Shown piece after piece: positions 51,352 to 60,125 of a stretch of 64,000 bases of DNA (within the stretch, counting starts at the first letter, position 1; each line of letters begins with the position of its first letter). Origin of the DNA: Ruania zhangjianzhongii (lineage in GTDB: Bacteria > Actinomycetota > Actinomycetes > Actinomycetales > Beutenbergiaceae); assembly GCF_008000995.1 (NCBI RefSeq), contig NZ_CP042828.1, positions 4,454,882 to 4,518,881 of the forward strand, read 5' to 3'. The translations under genes and the position numbers were made by a program. The notes below the pieces were generated by a model. That model had not been told where the DNA came from, did no database searches, and worked only from the letters and a program-made list of their open reading frames with translations.

Positions 51352-52032
51352 TCAGTCCTCGGCTGGGTCGGTCAGCAGGAAGTCGGCACTGAGCACAGCG
51401 GTGACGTCAACATCACCCGGTAGCAACGCGAGCGCGGCACCGCCACCGGGGGAACCGCCACCGGCGCGGGCACCGAAGGCTGCCGGCCCGCCCGACCCAC
51501 CGGAGGTGTTCGGCCGCAGACCATCCTCGTAGACGACGTCGAGCTCCGGGGTCTGGGCGCCGGCGCCGAGCGCCGCCGCGTAGGAGGCGGCTCGGGCCAC
51601 CGCGTCCCGCAGCGCATCCGCCCGCGCCTGAGCCTCGGCCTCCCGGCGGGCCCTCTGGGTCAGCTCCCAGGAGATGCCCTGCACGTTCACCCCGCGCTGT
51701 TCGGCGATGGCGCTCACCCAGGCGGCAAGGGCGTCGAAGTCCTGGAACCGCACCACCACCTGGGACGTCGCCCGGAACTTGGTGATCGTGGTGTCCGAGT
51801 CCTTGATGTACTCCTTCACCGGCTGGCTGCGCACCTGCTCGGCACCCCACCAGGTGGCCGCACCGGAGTCGGCATGCGCGCGCGCCTGCTCGGCGACCTG
51901 GTTGTGCGTGGCCGTGCTCTCCGCGAGCACGGCGGCCCGGTCCCTGCCCTCCAGCGAGACGGCGATACGCACCTGGGCACGGAGCGGTCGGTGGCTGTGG
52001 GTGGCGCGGCCATGCACGCTGATCCGAGTCAT
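51352..52032 (-). CDS. SIMPL domain protein
   Basis: 226 residues. N-terminal MTRISVHGRATHSHRPLRAQ, VQGISWELTQRARREAEAQA and the late VDVTAVLSADFLLTD identify SIMPL (DUF541). No signal peptide, unlike many Gram-negative members, so it is cytoplasmic. Function unknown. Followed (upstream) by an uncharacterised membrane protein in the same direction. Confidence 0.85.
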   Translation of the reverse strand: MTRISVHGRATHSHRPLRAQVRIAVSLEGRDRAAVLAESTATHNQVAEQARAHADSGAATWWGAEQVRSQPVKEYIKDSDTTITKFRATSQVVVRFQDFDALAAWVSAIAEQRGVNVQGISWELTQRARREAEAQARADALRDAVARAASYAAALGAGAQTPELDVVYEDGLRPNTSGGSGGPAAFGARAGGGSPGGGAALALLPGDVDVTAVLSADFLLTDPAED

Positions 52033-52059
52033 CTGGTCAGGATGTCACCTCCGGCGGCA

Positions 52060-53205
52060 TCAGCCGCTGGTGAGCGCGGTCACCAGCGTGTACATCGCGT
52101 ATACGAAAGCCACCAGGGCAAATCCGCCGACCGCTAACGACACCCAGAGCAGCACAACGTTTCCTACCGCCTCTCGGACCCTGGACCACCGCACTCGGCG
52201 CCTGCCTGGCTGCAGCCGTCGACCTTTCTCCCCGATCCGCCGGTCGGCCTCTGCCCAGGTGGACCCTGGCGTCGTCATCGCCAACCGGATCGCGGCAAGT
52301 CGTTCCTCCGCCTGCTGCCCCGGCACCCGCTCGTCCCGGTACCGGTCGGCACGCGTCACCAACGCCGGTACTGCGCCACTGAGCACCGAGCCAACCGCAC
52401 GCCACACGTCGGGCTCGGCAAAGTCAGCGAGCTCGGCGGTGAAGAACACCAGCGTGTCGCCGGTGACTTCGAGGTGGTAGCCGGCGGCGTGGTCCACCAG
52501 CGCCGCCATCACCACCGGCGTGAGCACGAAGAGCGCGTCCCGTTCGTAGCCGGGCGGGACGTACAGCGCGAACCGGCGGTCGAACGGGCCGCCCAGGGAC
52601 AGCCGCTGATCGCCGTGAGCCCGAGGAAACCCTCGGGGAAGGGATCCGGCGCCGGAGGCTTCGACGAAGAGGTGCGGCAGCGGGGCCGGCAAGGTCACGG
52701 CGAGATAGTGCCACTCGAGGGTGTTGGTCCGGCGGCTCTTCAGATTGCCGAACTCGGTGTCGTCCGCCACGAACCGCGGGGAGCAGGCCGCGGTTCGGTG
52801 CTCCCCGGTGATCAGCGAAGCAAAGGTGGCGCGGCGCACGGGCTCGGGGGCGAGGTCATTGGCCAGTGCGGTCAAGTGCTGGCGCCACACCCGCAACCGG
52901 GTACTGCGCCGAGGTTGACCCGCCCACGCGTTCAGCCGGGAGGTTGCGTAGCACCAGAGGGCGAAGACGACCAGGGCCACACCGAGGTCGCGCCAAGCCG
53001 TCAGCTCGATCCGTGGCCGGGCCGCGGCGTCGATGCGGTCGGCGAACACGAGCCAGACCACACCGAAGTACACCAGGAGCAGGGCAATGTTCACCATCAC
53101 CAGCGCGTGCTGCTTCGGCGCCACCTGCGGTCGCGACTCCTTGTCCAGGTCCGAGATCGCCGCCTCGACCTCGCCCTCCGGGGCGCTCAGCCAACGCACG
53201 TCCAC
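52060..53205 (-). CDS. Uncharacterised membrane protein, three helices
   Basis: 381 residues from GTG 53205 (GGAGGA 12 nt upstream; GTG 53199 possible). Two helices at 35-55 and 72-92 (VMVNIALLLVYFGVVWLVF, LGVALVVFALWCYATS), a large soluble middle (RRTNTLEWHYLAVTLPAPLP, FALYVPPGYERDALFVLTP) and a C-terminal helix (LLWVSLAVGGFALVAFVYAM). The middle may resemble DUF3137-like domains, but I am not certain. 27 bases from the SIMPL gene. Confidence 0.7.
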   Translation of the reverse strand: MDVRWLSAPEGEVEAAISDLDKESRPQVAPKQHALVMVNIALLLVYFGVVWLVFADRIDAAARPRIELTAWRDLGVALVVFALWCYATSRLNAWAGQPRRSTRLRVWRQHLTALANDLAPEPVRRATFASLITGEHRTAACSPRFVADDTEFGNLKSRRTNTLEWHYLAVTLPAPLPHLFVEASGAGSLPRGFPRAHGDQRLSLGGPFDRRFALYVPPGYERDALFVLTPVVMAALVDHAAGYHLEVTGDTLVFFTAELADFAEPDVWRAVGSVLSGAVPALVTRADRYRDERVPGQQAEERLAAIRLAMTTPGSTWAEADRRIGEKGRRLQPGRRRVRWSRVREAVGNVVLLWVSLAVGGFALVAFVYAMYTLVTALTSG

Positions 53206-53291
53206 AGTGGTGAGAGTTCCTCCATGTCGATCGTCCCACCAGCCTACCGACCGCAGGACGCCGGACTCGCTCCCCCTGGTCCGAGGCAGCC

Positions 53292-53891
53292 CTAGCCGCC
53301 GGTGGCCTCCGCCACGAACTCCTCGGCGTCGTCCCAGGCAGTGATCTGTACCTGTCCGCCATAGATCTCCTGAGCGACCTGCGGTGCAGCAACCACCTCG
53401 CCGTCGACCACCATCGCTACGCGTTGGGTGGCGGTGGACAGCGCTTCGGAGGTGAGATCGGCAAACTCCGTGCCGTCCTCTTCGATCATCGTCAGGTTGA
53501 CGAGCGGGGCGCCGGTCTCGGCCCCCTCCTGGGTGACCTCCGCGCCGAGCTCGAGCTCGATCACCTCGGTGACCTCCATCCCGTCACCGAGCCGGAAGCA
53601 CTCCTCGTCCTCGCTACCCGCGACGAAGCCCTCCGCACAGGGGGCCTCGCCCACTTCCTCGACGAGCAGGAACTCGATCGGGCTGGTCAGCTCGATCGGG
53701 CCGGAGGCCGTGTCCTCGCCGGTGCCGGCATCGGTGCCGGCCGATCGGCTCTGCTCCGGGCTCGGGTTCTGCTCCGGGTCCTGGTCGGGCGGTGCCAGAT
53801 CACAGCCGGACAGGCCCACCAGCACCGCGGCGGCTGCCGCAAGCGGCAGGAGCTGTCGGCCCAACTCACTTCCCCGCCCTCTACCCATCAT
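53292..53891 (-). CDS. Lipoprotein with a SecD P1-head-like domain
   Basis: About 199 residues from ATG 53891 or 53888 (GGTGGAG upstream). Signal with lipobox LSGC, then an acidic, Pro/Ser-rich linker and a domain ending LTSEALSTATQRVAMVVDGE, VVAAPQVAQEIYGGQVQITA. This matches the 'F...T...v..rlAivlDg.v.saP.i...I.gG...I' signature of the SecD periplasmic P1 head, here detached from any translocase. Outer-face anchored; function unknown. Confidence 0.75.
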   Translation of the reverse strand: MMGRGRGSELGRQLLPLAAAAAVLVGLSGCDLAPPDQDPEQNPSPEQSRSAGTDAGTGEDTASGPIELTSPIEFLLVEEVGEAPCAEGFVAGSEDEECFRLGDGMEVTEVIELELGAEVTQEGAETGAPLVNLTMIEEDGTEFADLTSEALSTATQRVAMVVDGEVVAAPQVAQEIYGGQVQITAWDDAEEFVAEATGG

Positions 53892-53932
53892 CACTCCACC
53901 GTAAGCGACGCTGCCCATCGGGCACAGCCCGC

Positions 53933-55330
53933 TCAGGCTCGGGTGCCGTCCGCTGGCCCCGGGTCGCGTCCGGCCACCGAACGTCCGGCGACCCACACCT
54001 CGGAGATATTGGCGGGCGTCGCGTTGTAGAGAATCTTGGCGAGGCTGGCGTCGCTGCTGGCGGTGTCGGCGAACATGCGGATCGTGCCGCCCTCGGCCGC
54101 AGTGTCGATCAGCTGTGCGTCGAACGCGTAGCCGGGGACGAACGCACCGACCTTCAGGTCCAGCACCTCCCCGCCTGCTGCGGTGGCGAGGTGGAAAGCT
54201 GTTCGCCAGTCTTCGGCTGCGCCAGACCGGCCTCGCTCTTCGGGCGACAGGGCGGGGTCGACACCGCGGTCCAGCATCCGTGAGGCGGTCACTGTCATGG
54301 TCATCGCATCTCGCATCGACAGGCTGGGGCCCCCGGAAATGTCTGTGCCCAACCCGACGTGCAGACCCTTGCGCAGTGCGGCCCGCAGGGGGAACACAGC
54401 GTTGGCGAAGTAGGCGTTCGAGAGTGGACAGTGCGCGATACCGCTGGACCGGCTGCCGACCAGGTCCATGTCCGTCTCAGAGAGGAAGACGGAATGGGCC
54501 AGAACCGTCTTCGGTGTGAGCAGGCCGAGTGTATCGAGATACTCCGCATCCCGATACCCGGTGCGTTGCTGCACGTAGCTCTCTGCCCAGTCGCTCTCGG
54601 AGCAGTGGGTCTGCACGTGCGTGTCATACCGCGCGGCCAGTGCTGCCAGCCCGGATAACGTCTCGTCGGTACAGCTGGGCACGAACCGCGGGGTGACCAC
54701 TGGCAGGACGAGTTTCTCCTGGTTCTTCCGGTGGCTGCGGACATAGTCGATCAGCGCCTCGGTACCATCCAGGGCCGCGGCAACAGAAGCGTCCCGGTAG
54801 AAGTCTGGACACTGCTGCTCGTCATCGGCGGCAACCTTGCCCACGAGCGCGCGTAGACCGCGGTCCAGGCTGGAGTCAACAAGCGCCCGGGTGGCTTCCT
54901 GATGGATGGTCGCGAACATCAGGGCCGTCGTCGTCCCCGCGGCCAGCAGGTCAGCAACGAGGGTGGAGTAGACGGCCTCGGCGTACTCAACGTCGGCGAA
55001 CCGCGCCTCGAGCGGGAACGTGTAGTGGTCCAGCCACTGCTCCAGTGGCAGATCCAGCGCAGAACCGAGTTGAGGGTACTGGGGCGCGTGGATGTGCAGA
55101 TCGACGAAACCCGGCAGGATCCAGCTGGTCGAGGGTGTTCGGACGAGGGAGCCGCGACTCTCTGCTTCGGCGAGCATCTGGTCGAACCGTGGGTCTGTGC
55201 GCTGAACGCACTCCACCAGCAGGCCGTCGTGATCGATCGCGACGAGTGCCTCGGTCCAGGTCTCGACCGCACCGCGGACCGGAGCGTGGGAGAAACGTCC
55301 CACTAGAGTCTTCCCGCGTACATCAGTCAC
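53933..55330 (-). CDS. guaD: Guanine deaminase
   Basis: 465 residues. PGFVDLHIHAPQYPQLGSAL (HxH metal ligands and the guanine-deaminase QYP signature), LDLPLEQWLDHYTFPLEARF, VQTHCSES, LAHSVFLSE, HCPLSNAYF and VGLGTDISGG supply the remaining ligands. It converts guanine to xanthine in the cytoplasm. It lies 36 bases downstream of the purine permease, in the same transcription unit under the LacI regulator, giving uptake and first-step catabolism of guanine. Confidence 0.94.
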   Translation of the reverse strand: MTDVRGKTLVGRFSHAPVRGAVETWTEALVAIDHDGLLVECVQRTDPRFDQMLAEAESRGSLVRTPSTSWILPGFVDLHIHAPQYPQLGSALDLPLEQWLDHYTFPLEARFADVEYAEAVYSTLVADLLAAGTTTALMFATIHQEATRALVDSSLDRGLRALVGKVAADDEQQCPDFYRDASVAAALDGTEALIDYVRSHRKNQEKLVLPVVTPRFVPSCTDETLSGLAALAARYDTHVQTHCSESDWAESYVQQRTGYRDAEYLDTLGLLTPKTVLAHSVFLSETDMDLVGSRSSGIAHCPLSNAYFANAVFPLRAALRKGLHVGLGTDISGGPSLSMRDAMTMTVTASRMLDRGVDPALSPEERGRSGAAEDWRTAFHLATAAGGEVLDLKVGAFVPGYAFDAQLIDTAAEGGTIRMFADTASSDASLAKILYNATPANISEVWVAGRSVAGRDPGPADGTRA

Positions 55331-55366
55331 CGTGCGCTCAGTCCTCTCTCTTCGGGAGATCCCCGG

Positions 55367-56701
55367 TCATTCGGCAAGCCCTTCCCGCACCGGCACCGAC
55401 TTCTTGTCCCGCGGCAGGACCAGGTTAAGGACGAGAGCGGCGACCGCACCAAGCGCCATCCCGCCCTCGATGAAGTACTGCAGGACGGTCGGGAAGGATT
55501 CCTTGAGGTCCGCGGGCATCGTCGATGCAGCGAGGGTGACCAGGATCGGAAGACCAATCACGAGCATGTTCCGCTCCGACATCGCGACATTCCCCAGAAT
55601 CTTCACTCCATTCATCGCGATGATCACGGTCACGATGCAGAACGCGCCCATGATCACGACTTCGGGAATGCTGGCGATCAGCGTGGAGAACTTCGGCACC
55701 AGCCCCAGGGCGATGAGGATCCCACCGGTGCAGATGATGACGCGCTTACTGGCCACCCCCGTGATGGCGATGACCCCTGCGTTCGTTGCGTACCCGGTCA
55801 CCGGCATCCCCCCGATGATCGGCGCCACCGTGCAACCGATCCCTTCCGCCCGTACGCCGCCGGTGATCACCTGGTCGGTAATCTTTCTCCCGGTCACGCC
55901 ACCGACGGCGAACCACGTTCCGGTGCTCTCGACCAGCACGATGAGGTAGATGACAGCCAGGGTCAGCACGGCGCTCAGCTCGAACTGGGGCGGGCCATAT
56001 TGGAAGATCCCCGGCAGGGCGAGCCACGACGCCTCTGCCACTGCTGAGAAGTCCACCATGCCGTAGAACGCTGCGACCACAGTGCCCCCTGCGATGGCCA
56101 GCAGCACCGAACAGAGCTTCAAGATTCTCAGCGCCTTATGGGCCCTTGCGCCGAGAACGAGGAAAGCGACCAACAGGACTGCTGTCATGAGCGCCACGGT
56201 CAGCTCTGGCGCGGCGGCTCCGTCACCGGCCACATAGATATTCCCTAAGGCGACCGGCATCAGCGAGATACCGATGACCAGGATCACCGTTCCAGCGACG
56301 ATCGGCGGGATGAGCCATCGGATTGCCCGGCCGACGGCTTTGACGAATCCGAGAGCCGTGACCAGCAGCGCACCCGGAATCAGGCTCCCGATCATCGTCG
56401 CCAGACCGAATCCGCCGCCAATCGCGGCGAGCGCTCCGAGGGGAATGTAGGACGGCCCCTGAACAACGGGCAGCCGCGTACCGATCGTCACCTGCAGAAT
56501 GGTGGCGATACCGGAGGCCACCAAGGTCATCTGCACCAGCGTCGAGGTTTCGCCCACACTCATGGCGAGCATTCCGGCAAGGATGATCGGGACGATGTAG
56601 ATGTCCATGGCAAGCACGTGCTGGATGGCGAGCAGGATGCTCCGGGGCATGGAGACCCGTTCGTCGACTCCGACGGTAATCGTCGAGTCATGGCTGGTCA
56701 T
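55367..56701 (-). CDS. NCS2 (uracil/xanthine type) nucleobase permease
   Basis: 444 residues, about 13 helices. LLAIQHVLAMDIYIVPIIL at the start, QGPSYIPLGALAAIGGGFGL, the family motif region VESTGTWFAVGGVTG and GGMPVTGYATNAGVIAITG. Purine or xanthine symport is likely given the guanine deaminase downstream. The coding sequence is visibly less GC-rich at third positions than its neighbours, hinting at acquisition. A perfect palindrome lies 64 bases upstream. Confidence 0.9.
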   Translation of the reverse strand: MTSHDSTITVGVDERVSMPRSILLAIQHVLAMDIYIVPIILAGMLAMSVGETSTLVQMTLVASGIATILQVTIGTRLPVVQGPSYIPLGALAAIGGGFGLATMIGSLIPGALLVTALGFVKAVGRAIRWLIPPIVAGTVILVIGISLMPVALGNIYVAGDGAAAPELTVALMTAVLLVAFLVLGARAHKALRILKLCSVLLAIAGGTVVAAFYGMVDFSAVAEASWLALPGIFQYGPPQFELSAVLTLAVIYLIVLVESTGTWFAVGGVTGRKITDQVITGGVRAEGIGCTVAPIIGGMPVTGYATNAGVIAITGVASKRVIICTGGILIALGLVPKFSTLIASIPEVVIMGAFCIVTVIIAMNGVKILGNVAMSERNMLVIGLPILVTLAASTMPADLKESFPTVLQYFIEGGMALGAVAALVLNLVLPRDKKSVPVREGLAE

Positions 56702-56764
56702 GACATGGCTCCCCTACTGGCTCTTGCATCGTTGCCCTCCCGACGACTGGGTGGCATGAACGTA

Positions 56765-56780
56765 GCCAACTCGAGTTGGC
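56765..56780. promoter_or_regulatory. Palindromic LacI-type operator of the purine genes
   Basis: GCCAACTCGAGTTGGC, a perfect 16-bp palindrome with central CG, between the LacI gene (ends 56824) and the permease ATG (56701). Typical size and symmetry for a LacI-family site. Confidence 0.75.
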
Positions 56781-56823
56781 AGGTCAAGAATCGCGACGGT
56801 CCCTCGCTTGCGAAGCACTGTGA

Positions 56824-57837
56824 TCAGGTGGTCTCACGCACGATCAGACTCGGCTGGACCAGTCGGGAGCCGATCGCGGCGCCTGGGCCGGTGAGCTGCT
56901 CGATCAGCGCGTGCATCGCGAGCCGCGCAACCTCGTCCGGCCGGTCATCGAGCGCGGTCAACGTCGGACGCCCGGTCCGTGCCCGGATCCCTTCCTGGGA
57001 GACGATCCGGAACTGCCTCGGCACCTCCAGGTGCAGATCCTCGATCGCGGCGAGCACACCGGCCGCCATCGGGCCGAAAGGGACGTAGGCAGCGTCCACC
57101 TCGCCGTACTGCACCAGATCGCGCACTGCCTCGAACACATCCTCGTCCGGGGCTTCGTCGACGACATCGAGGATGACCGGTTCCAGGTGGTGCCGGTGCA
57201 TCCACTCGGTGTACGCGCGTCGGGTCTCCACGATCCATCGGCGCCGCTGGTGGTCAATGATCAGCGCGGGCCGACGTGCCCCGCGCGCGTACAAGTGGTC
57301 GAGCACATCGTCAGCACCCGTGACACGATCAGTCCCGACCGTCGGCACCTCCAGGCCCGGCGGCGCGGGTGCGTCCCCGATGGTCACCACCGGTGTGCCT
57401 CGCTCGCGTAGAGCGGCCATAATCGGGTCATCGTCCAGAGGATCCAGGACGATCACACCGTCCATCGGCAGCTGCCGGACCCAGGTCTCCTGACGCTCGT
57501 TCGGAACCAGCGCCAGGGTGTACCCGGCCTCGAGCGCCTCATACGATGCCGCGCTGGCGGCGAGCATGAAGTATTCCAGCGATCCACCGGTCGTGGCATT
57601 CACGATGGCCAGAACGCCGGTGCGTCCGGTCTTCAGCGCGAGGGCCGTCGGACTAGGGACGAACCCGACCCCCTGCGCGATCTCACGAATACGTTCTCGG
57701 GTGGATGCCTCCACGCGGCCCTGGCCGCTCAGTGCGTGCGAGACCGTAGTCCGGGACACACCGGCGATCTCGGCGATGTCACGCATCGTGATCCGGGATG
57801 GCCCATCGGCGGGCTGCTTCCTCGACACACTGTGCAT
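56824..57837 (-). CDS. LacI family transcriptional regulator (purine genes)
   Basis: 337 residues from ATG 57837; a start at 57864 adds nine unlikely residues. HTH ITMRDIAEIAGVSRTTVSHAL and hinge GFVPSPTALALKTGRTG, then a sugar-binding-protein-like effector domain (VIVLDPLDDDPIMAALRERG, RPTLTALDDRPDEVARLAM). Upstream in the same direction as the permease and guaD. A LacI-family regulator for purine genes recalls PurR, though the effector here is only guessed to be a purine. Confidence 0.88.
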   Translation of the reverse strand: MHSVSRKQPADGPSRITMRDIAEIAGVSRTTVSHALSGQGRVEASTRERIREIAQGVGFVPSPTALALKTGRTGVLAIVNATTGGSLEYFMLAASAASYEALEAGYTLALVPNERQETWVRQLPMDGVIVLDPLDDDPIMAALRERGTPVVTIGDAPAPPGLEVPTVGTDRVTGADDVLDHLYARGARRPALIIDHQRRRWIVETRRAYTEWMHRHHLEPVILDVVDEAPDEDVFEAVRDLVQYGEVDAAYVPFGPMAAGVLAAIEDLHLEVPRQFRIVSQEGIRARTGRPTLTALDDRPDEVARLAMHALIEQLTGPGAAIGSRLVQPSLIVRETT

Positions 57838-57883
57838 CGTTGACGATCGGCAGGCCAAGAGCAACTGCAGCGCGGGAGTCTGC

Positions 57884-58492
57884 TCAGGCGCGGGTGCCGT
57901 CCGCGGCCCACAGGCCGGAGCAGCCGCGCCGGTGGCTGCCGACCAGGTGGGTGTCCATCAGCCCGATCGCCTCCATCAGCGCGAACATCGTGGTCGGGCC
58001 GACGAACCGGAAACCCCGCCGTCGCAGTTCTTTCGCCAGCGCGACCGACTCCGCAGACGTGGTCGGCACCTCGGCGGGGGTGGCCGGTACCGGAGTGCGC
58101 TCCGGCTGGAAGGACCAGACCAGCTCGGCCAGACCGCCGTCGTCCCGCAGTGCCAGCGTGGCCTGGGCGTTGGCGATGGTCGCCAGCACCTTCGCCCGGT
58201 TACGCACGATGCCGGCGTCGGCGAGCAGCCGGTCGATGTCCGCCTCGCCGAACGCGGCCACCTGATCGGGGTCGAATTCCGCGAACGCCGCTCGGAACGC
58301 GGGCCGCTTGCGCAGGATCGTCGCCCAGGACAGCCCGGACTGGAACGCCTCCAGGCTGAGCCGTTCGAACACTCCGCGCTCATCGGTCACCGGCAAGCCC
58401 CACTCGGTGTCGTAGTACTCCCGGAGCAGGTCGTCGGTGGCCGCCCAGCTCGGTCGGGCCAGACCGTCCGGACCGATCACGACGGCGGTCAC
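57884..58492 (-). CDS. tag: DNA-3-methyladenine glycosylase I, zinc ligands mostly replaced
   Basis: 202 residues from GTG 58492, overlapping the nagB stop (GTGA). TAG features: REYYDTEWGLPVTDERGVFE, LEAFQSGLSWATILRKRPAF, VRNRAKVLATIANAQA and LRRRGFRFVGPTTMFALMEA. E. coli TAG binds zinc with Cys4, His17, His175 and Cys179. Here the N-terminus has no Cys, His17 is Tyr (YYDTEWG), and Cys179 is Ser (THLVGSHRRG), leaving one likely ligand. The base-flipping pocket residues look kept, so it should still excise 3-methyladenine; stability without zinc is open. Confidence 0.88.
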   Translation of the reverse strand: MTAVVIGPDGLARPSWAATDDLLREYYDTEWGLPVTDERGVFERLSLEAFQSGLSWATILRKRPAFRAAFAEFDPDQVAAFGEADIDRLLADAGIVRNRAKVLATIANAQATLALRDDGGLAELVWSFQPERTPVPATPAEVPTTSAESVALAKELRRRGFRFVGPTTMFALMEAIGLMDTHLVGSHRRGCSGLWAADGTRA

Positions 58493-59274
58493 AGGCTCTG
58501 CCAAGCCGGCTTGGTCTCGTAGGTCTCCCGGTAGTAGTCGGCCAGCTGCAGCCGGGAGGCGGCGGCGCCGTCCACGAGCACGGTGGCGTGGGGGTGGTGC
58601 TGCATGATCGTGGCCGGCCACATCGCCGAGACCGAGCCCTCCACGAGGTGGTGGATCGCCTCCGCCTTGTGTGCTCCGGTGGCCACCAGCACCAGGTGCT
58701 TGGCGGTCATGATCGTGCCCAGCCCCTGAGTGAGGCAGTGCGTGGGTACCTGCTCCAGGTCGTCGTCGAAGAACCGGGCGTTGTCCAGCCGGGTCTGCCG
58801 GGTGAGGGTCTTGATCCGGGTGCGGGAAGCCAACGACGAGCCAGGCTCGTTGAAGGCGATGTGGCCGTCGGTGCCGATCCCGAGGATCTGCAGGTCCACC
58901 CCGCCGGCAGCGGCGATCGCGTCCTCGTAGGCACGGCACGCGGCGGGGATGTCCTCACCGAGCCCGTCCGGGCCCTGGACCGCCTCTGCCCGAATGTCCA
59001 CCCGGCCGGTGAACTCGGTCTCGATCACGTTCCGGTACCGCTGCGGATGCTCGGCAGCCAGGCCCACATACTCGTCCAGCATGAACGCCCGGCTGCGGGC
59101 AAAGCTCACCTCGCTGGCTTCGTTCCGGCGCACGAGTTCGTCGTAGACGGCCAGGGGCGAGGAGCCGGTGGCCAGCCCGAGCACGGCGTCAGGCTTGTCC
59201 GCCAGCAGGGTGGTGACAGCGTCGGCGACGATCGTGGCGATGGCGCGGTCGTCGGGCTGGATGATCAGTTCCAT
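58489..59274 (-). CDS. nagB: Glucosamine-6-phosphate deaminase
   Basis: 261 residues. VLGLATGSSPLAVYDELVRR, RAFMLDEYVGLAAEHPQRYR, and ILGIGTDGHIAFNEPGSSL with the following SRTRIKTL are the diagnostic phosphate- and active-site motifs. It turns GlcN-6-P into fructose-6-P and ammonia, completing GlcNAc use; the GH89 operon 14 kb away would feed it. nagA is not in the window. No clear DasR site is visible upstream. Confidence 0.96.
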   Translation of the reverse strand: MELIIQPDDRAIATIVADAVTTLLADKPDAVLGLATGSSPLAVYDELVRRNEASEVSFARSRAFMLDEYVGLAAEHPQRYRNVIETEFTGRVDIRAEAVQGPDGLGEDIPAACRAYEDAIAAAGGVDLQILGIGTDGHIAFNEPGSSLASRTRIKTLTRQTRLDNARFFDDDLEQVPTHCLTQGLGTIMTAKHLVLVATGAHKAEAIHHLVEGSVSAMWPATIMQHHPHATVLVDGAAASRLQLADYYRETYETKPAWQSL

Positions 59275-59373
59275 GCGTCCATCTTGGCAGCATCTCGCGG
59301 GCGGTCAGCACCGCAGAGACACGTGACGGTTCCCCGACAGGACCGCAGGGAAGCTGAAGTCCGCTCATTCTCT

Positions 59374-59994
59374 CTACGGGGTGAGAACTCCGGTGTTGAT
59401 GTCGTCGATGGCACGCGCCGCCAGTGCGCGCACCTGGTCGGCCGGCAGGTACCGGAGCGGCCCGTGAATGGTCAGTTCCGCGAAACCGTGCACCGTCGAC
59501 CAACATGACCACTCGGCCCCGGTCCTCTGAGCAGCGGTGAGCACGCCCGCGTCCACGAGCGCGTCGAGCGCGTCGTGCAGCAGCACCAGCGGGGGCGGCA
59601 GCTGCCCGTCCGGGCGCTCGATGCCCTCGGGCGCGAAGAACGCGAGCTGGAACCACCCGGGCTCCTCGATCGCGAAGCCCACATACCCCAGCCCGACCCC
59701 GCGCAGCCTCGCCACCGCGCGAGCTGACGCATCCTCCGCCTCGGAGACACCCATCTCGGCGCGCATGCTCTGTGCCATGCGGTCCTGAATCTCCGCGGCG
59801 ACGGCGGCCAGCAATGCGTGATGGTTCGCGAAGTGCCGATACGCGGCGTTCGGCGAGACGCCGATGTGCCGCGCGACCTCGCGCAATCGCAACGCGTCAG
59901 GGCCCCCGGTGCGGGTGAGATCGAGGCCGGTCGCGATCAGCGCCGCCCGGAGATCGCCGTGGTGATAGCTGCTCCTGGTCTGCGGCGCCGGCAT
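59374..59994 (-). CDS. TetR family regulator
   Basis: 206 residues from ATG 59994. HTH: LIATGLDLTRTGGPDALRLR then EVARHIGVSPNAAYRHFANH. The C-terminal domain has EEPGWFQLAFF and WSTVHGFAELTIHG, the WHG-type TetR_C pattern. It is divergent from the DUF899 gene with an operator at that gene's transcription start, so it most likely represses it. Confidence 0.88.
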   Translation of the reverse strand: MPAPQTRSSYHHGDLRAALIATGLDLTRTGGPDALRLREVARHIGVSPNAAYRHFANHHALLAAVAAEIQDRMAQSMRAEMGVSEAEDASARAVARLRGVGLGYVGFAIEEPGWFQLAFFAPEGIERPDGQLPPPLVLLHDALDALVDAGVLTAAQRTGAEWSCWSTVHGFAELTIHGPLRYLPADQVRALAARAIDDINTGVLTP

Positions 59995-60017
59995 CCGCCC
60001 TCCTCGCACTCGTGCCC

Positions 60018-60068
60018 TTGACAGGGACATAGTCCCATCATAGCGTCGATGTACACGGCGTGAACATC
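60018..60068 (+). promoter_or_regulatory. Promoter and TetR operator of the DUF899 gene
   Basis: TTGACA (60018-60023), 17-base spacer containing the small palindrome GGGACATAGTCCC, and TAGCGT (60041-60046). The near-perfect inverted repeat GATGTACACG-G-CGTGAACATC (60048-60068, one mismatch) covers the expected start point, an ideal repressor position. Confidence 0.72.
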
Positions 60069-60125
60069 CGGGGCTGTGCGAACGGCCACGGTGAACGGAT
60101 GAGACTAGTCCGAGGAGCATCCACG

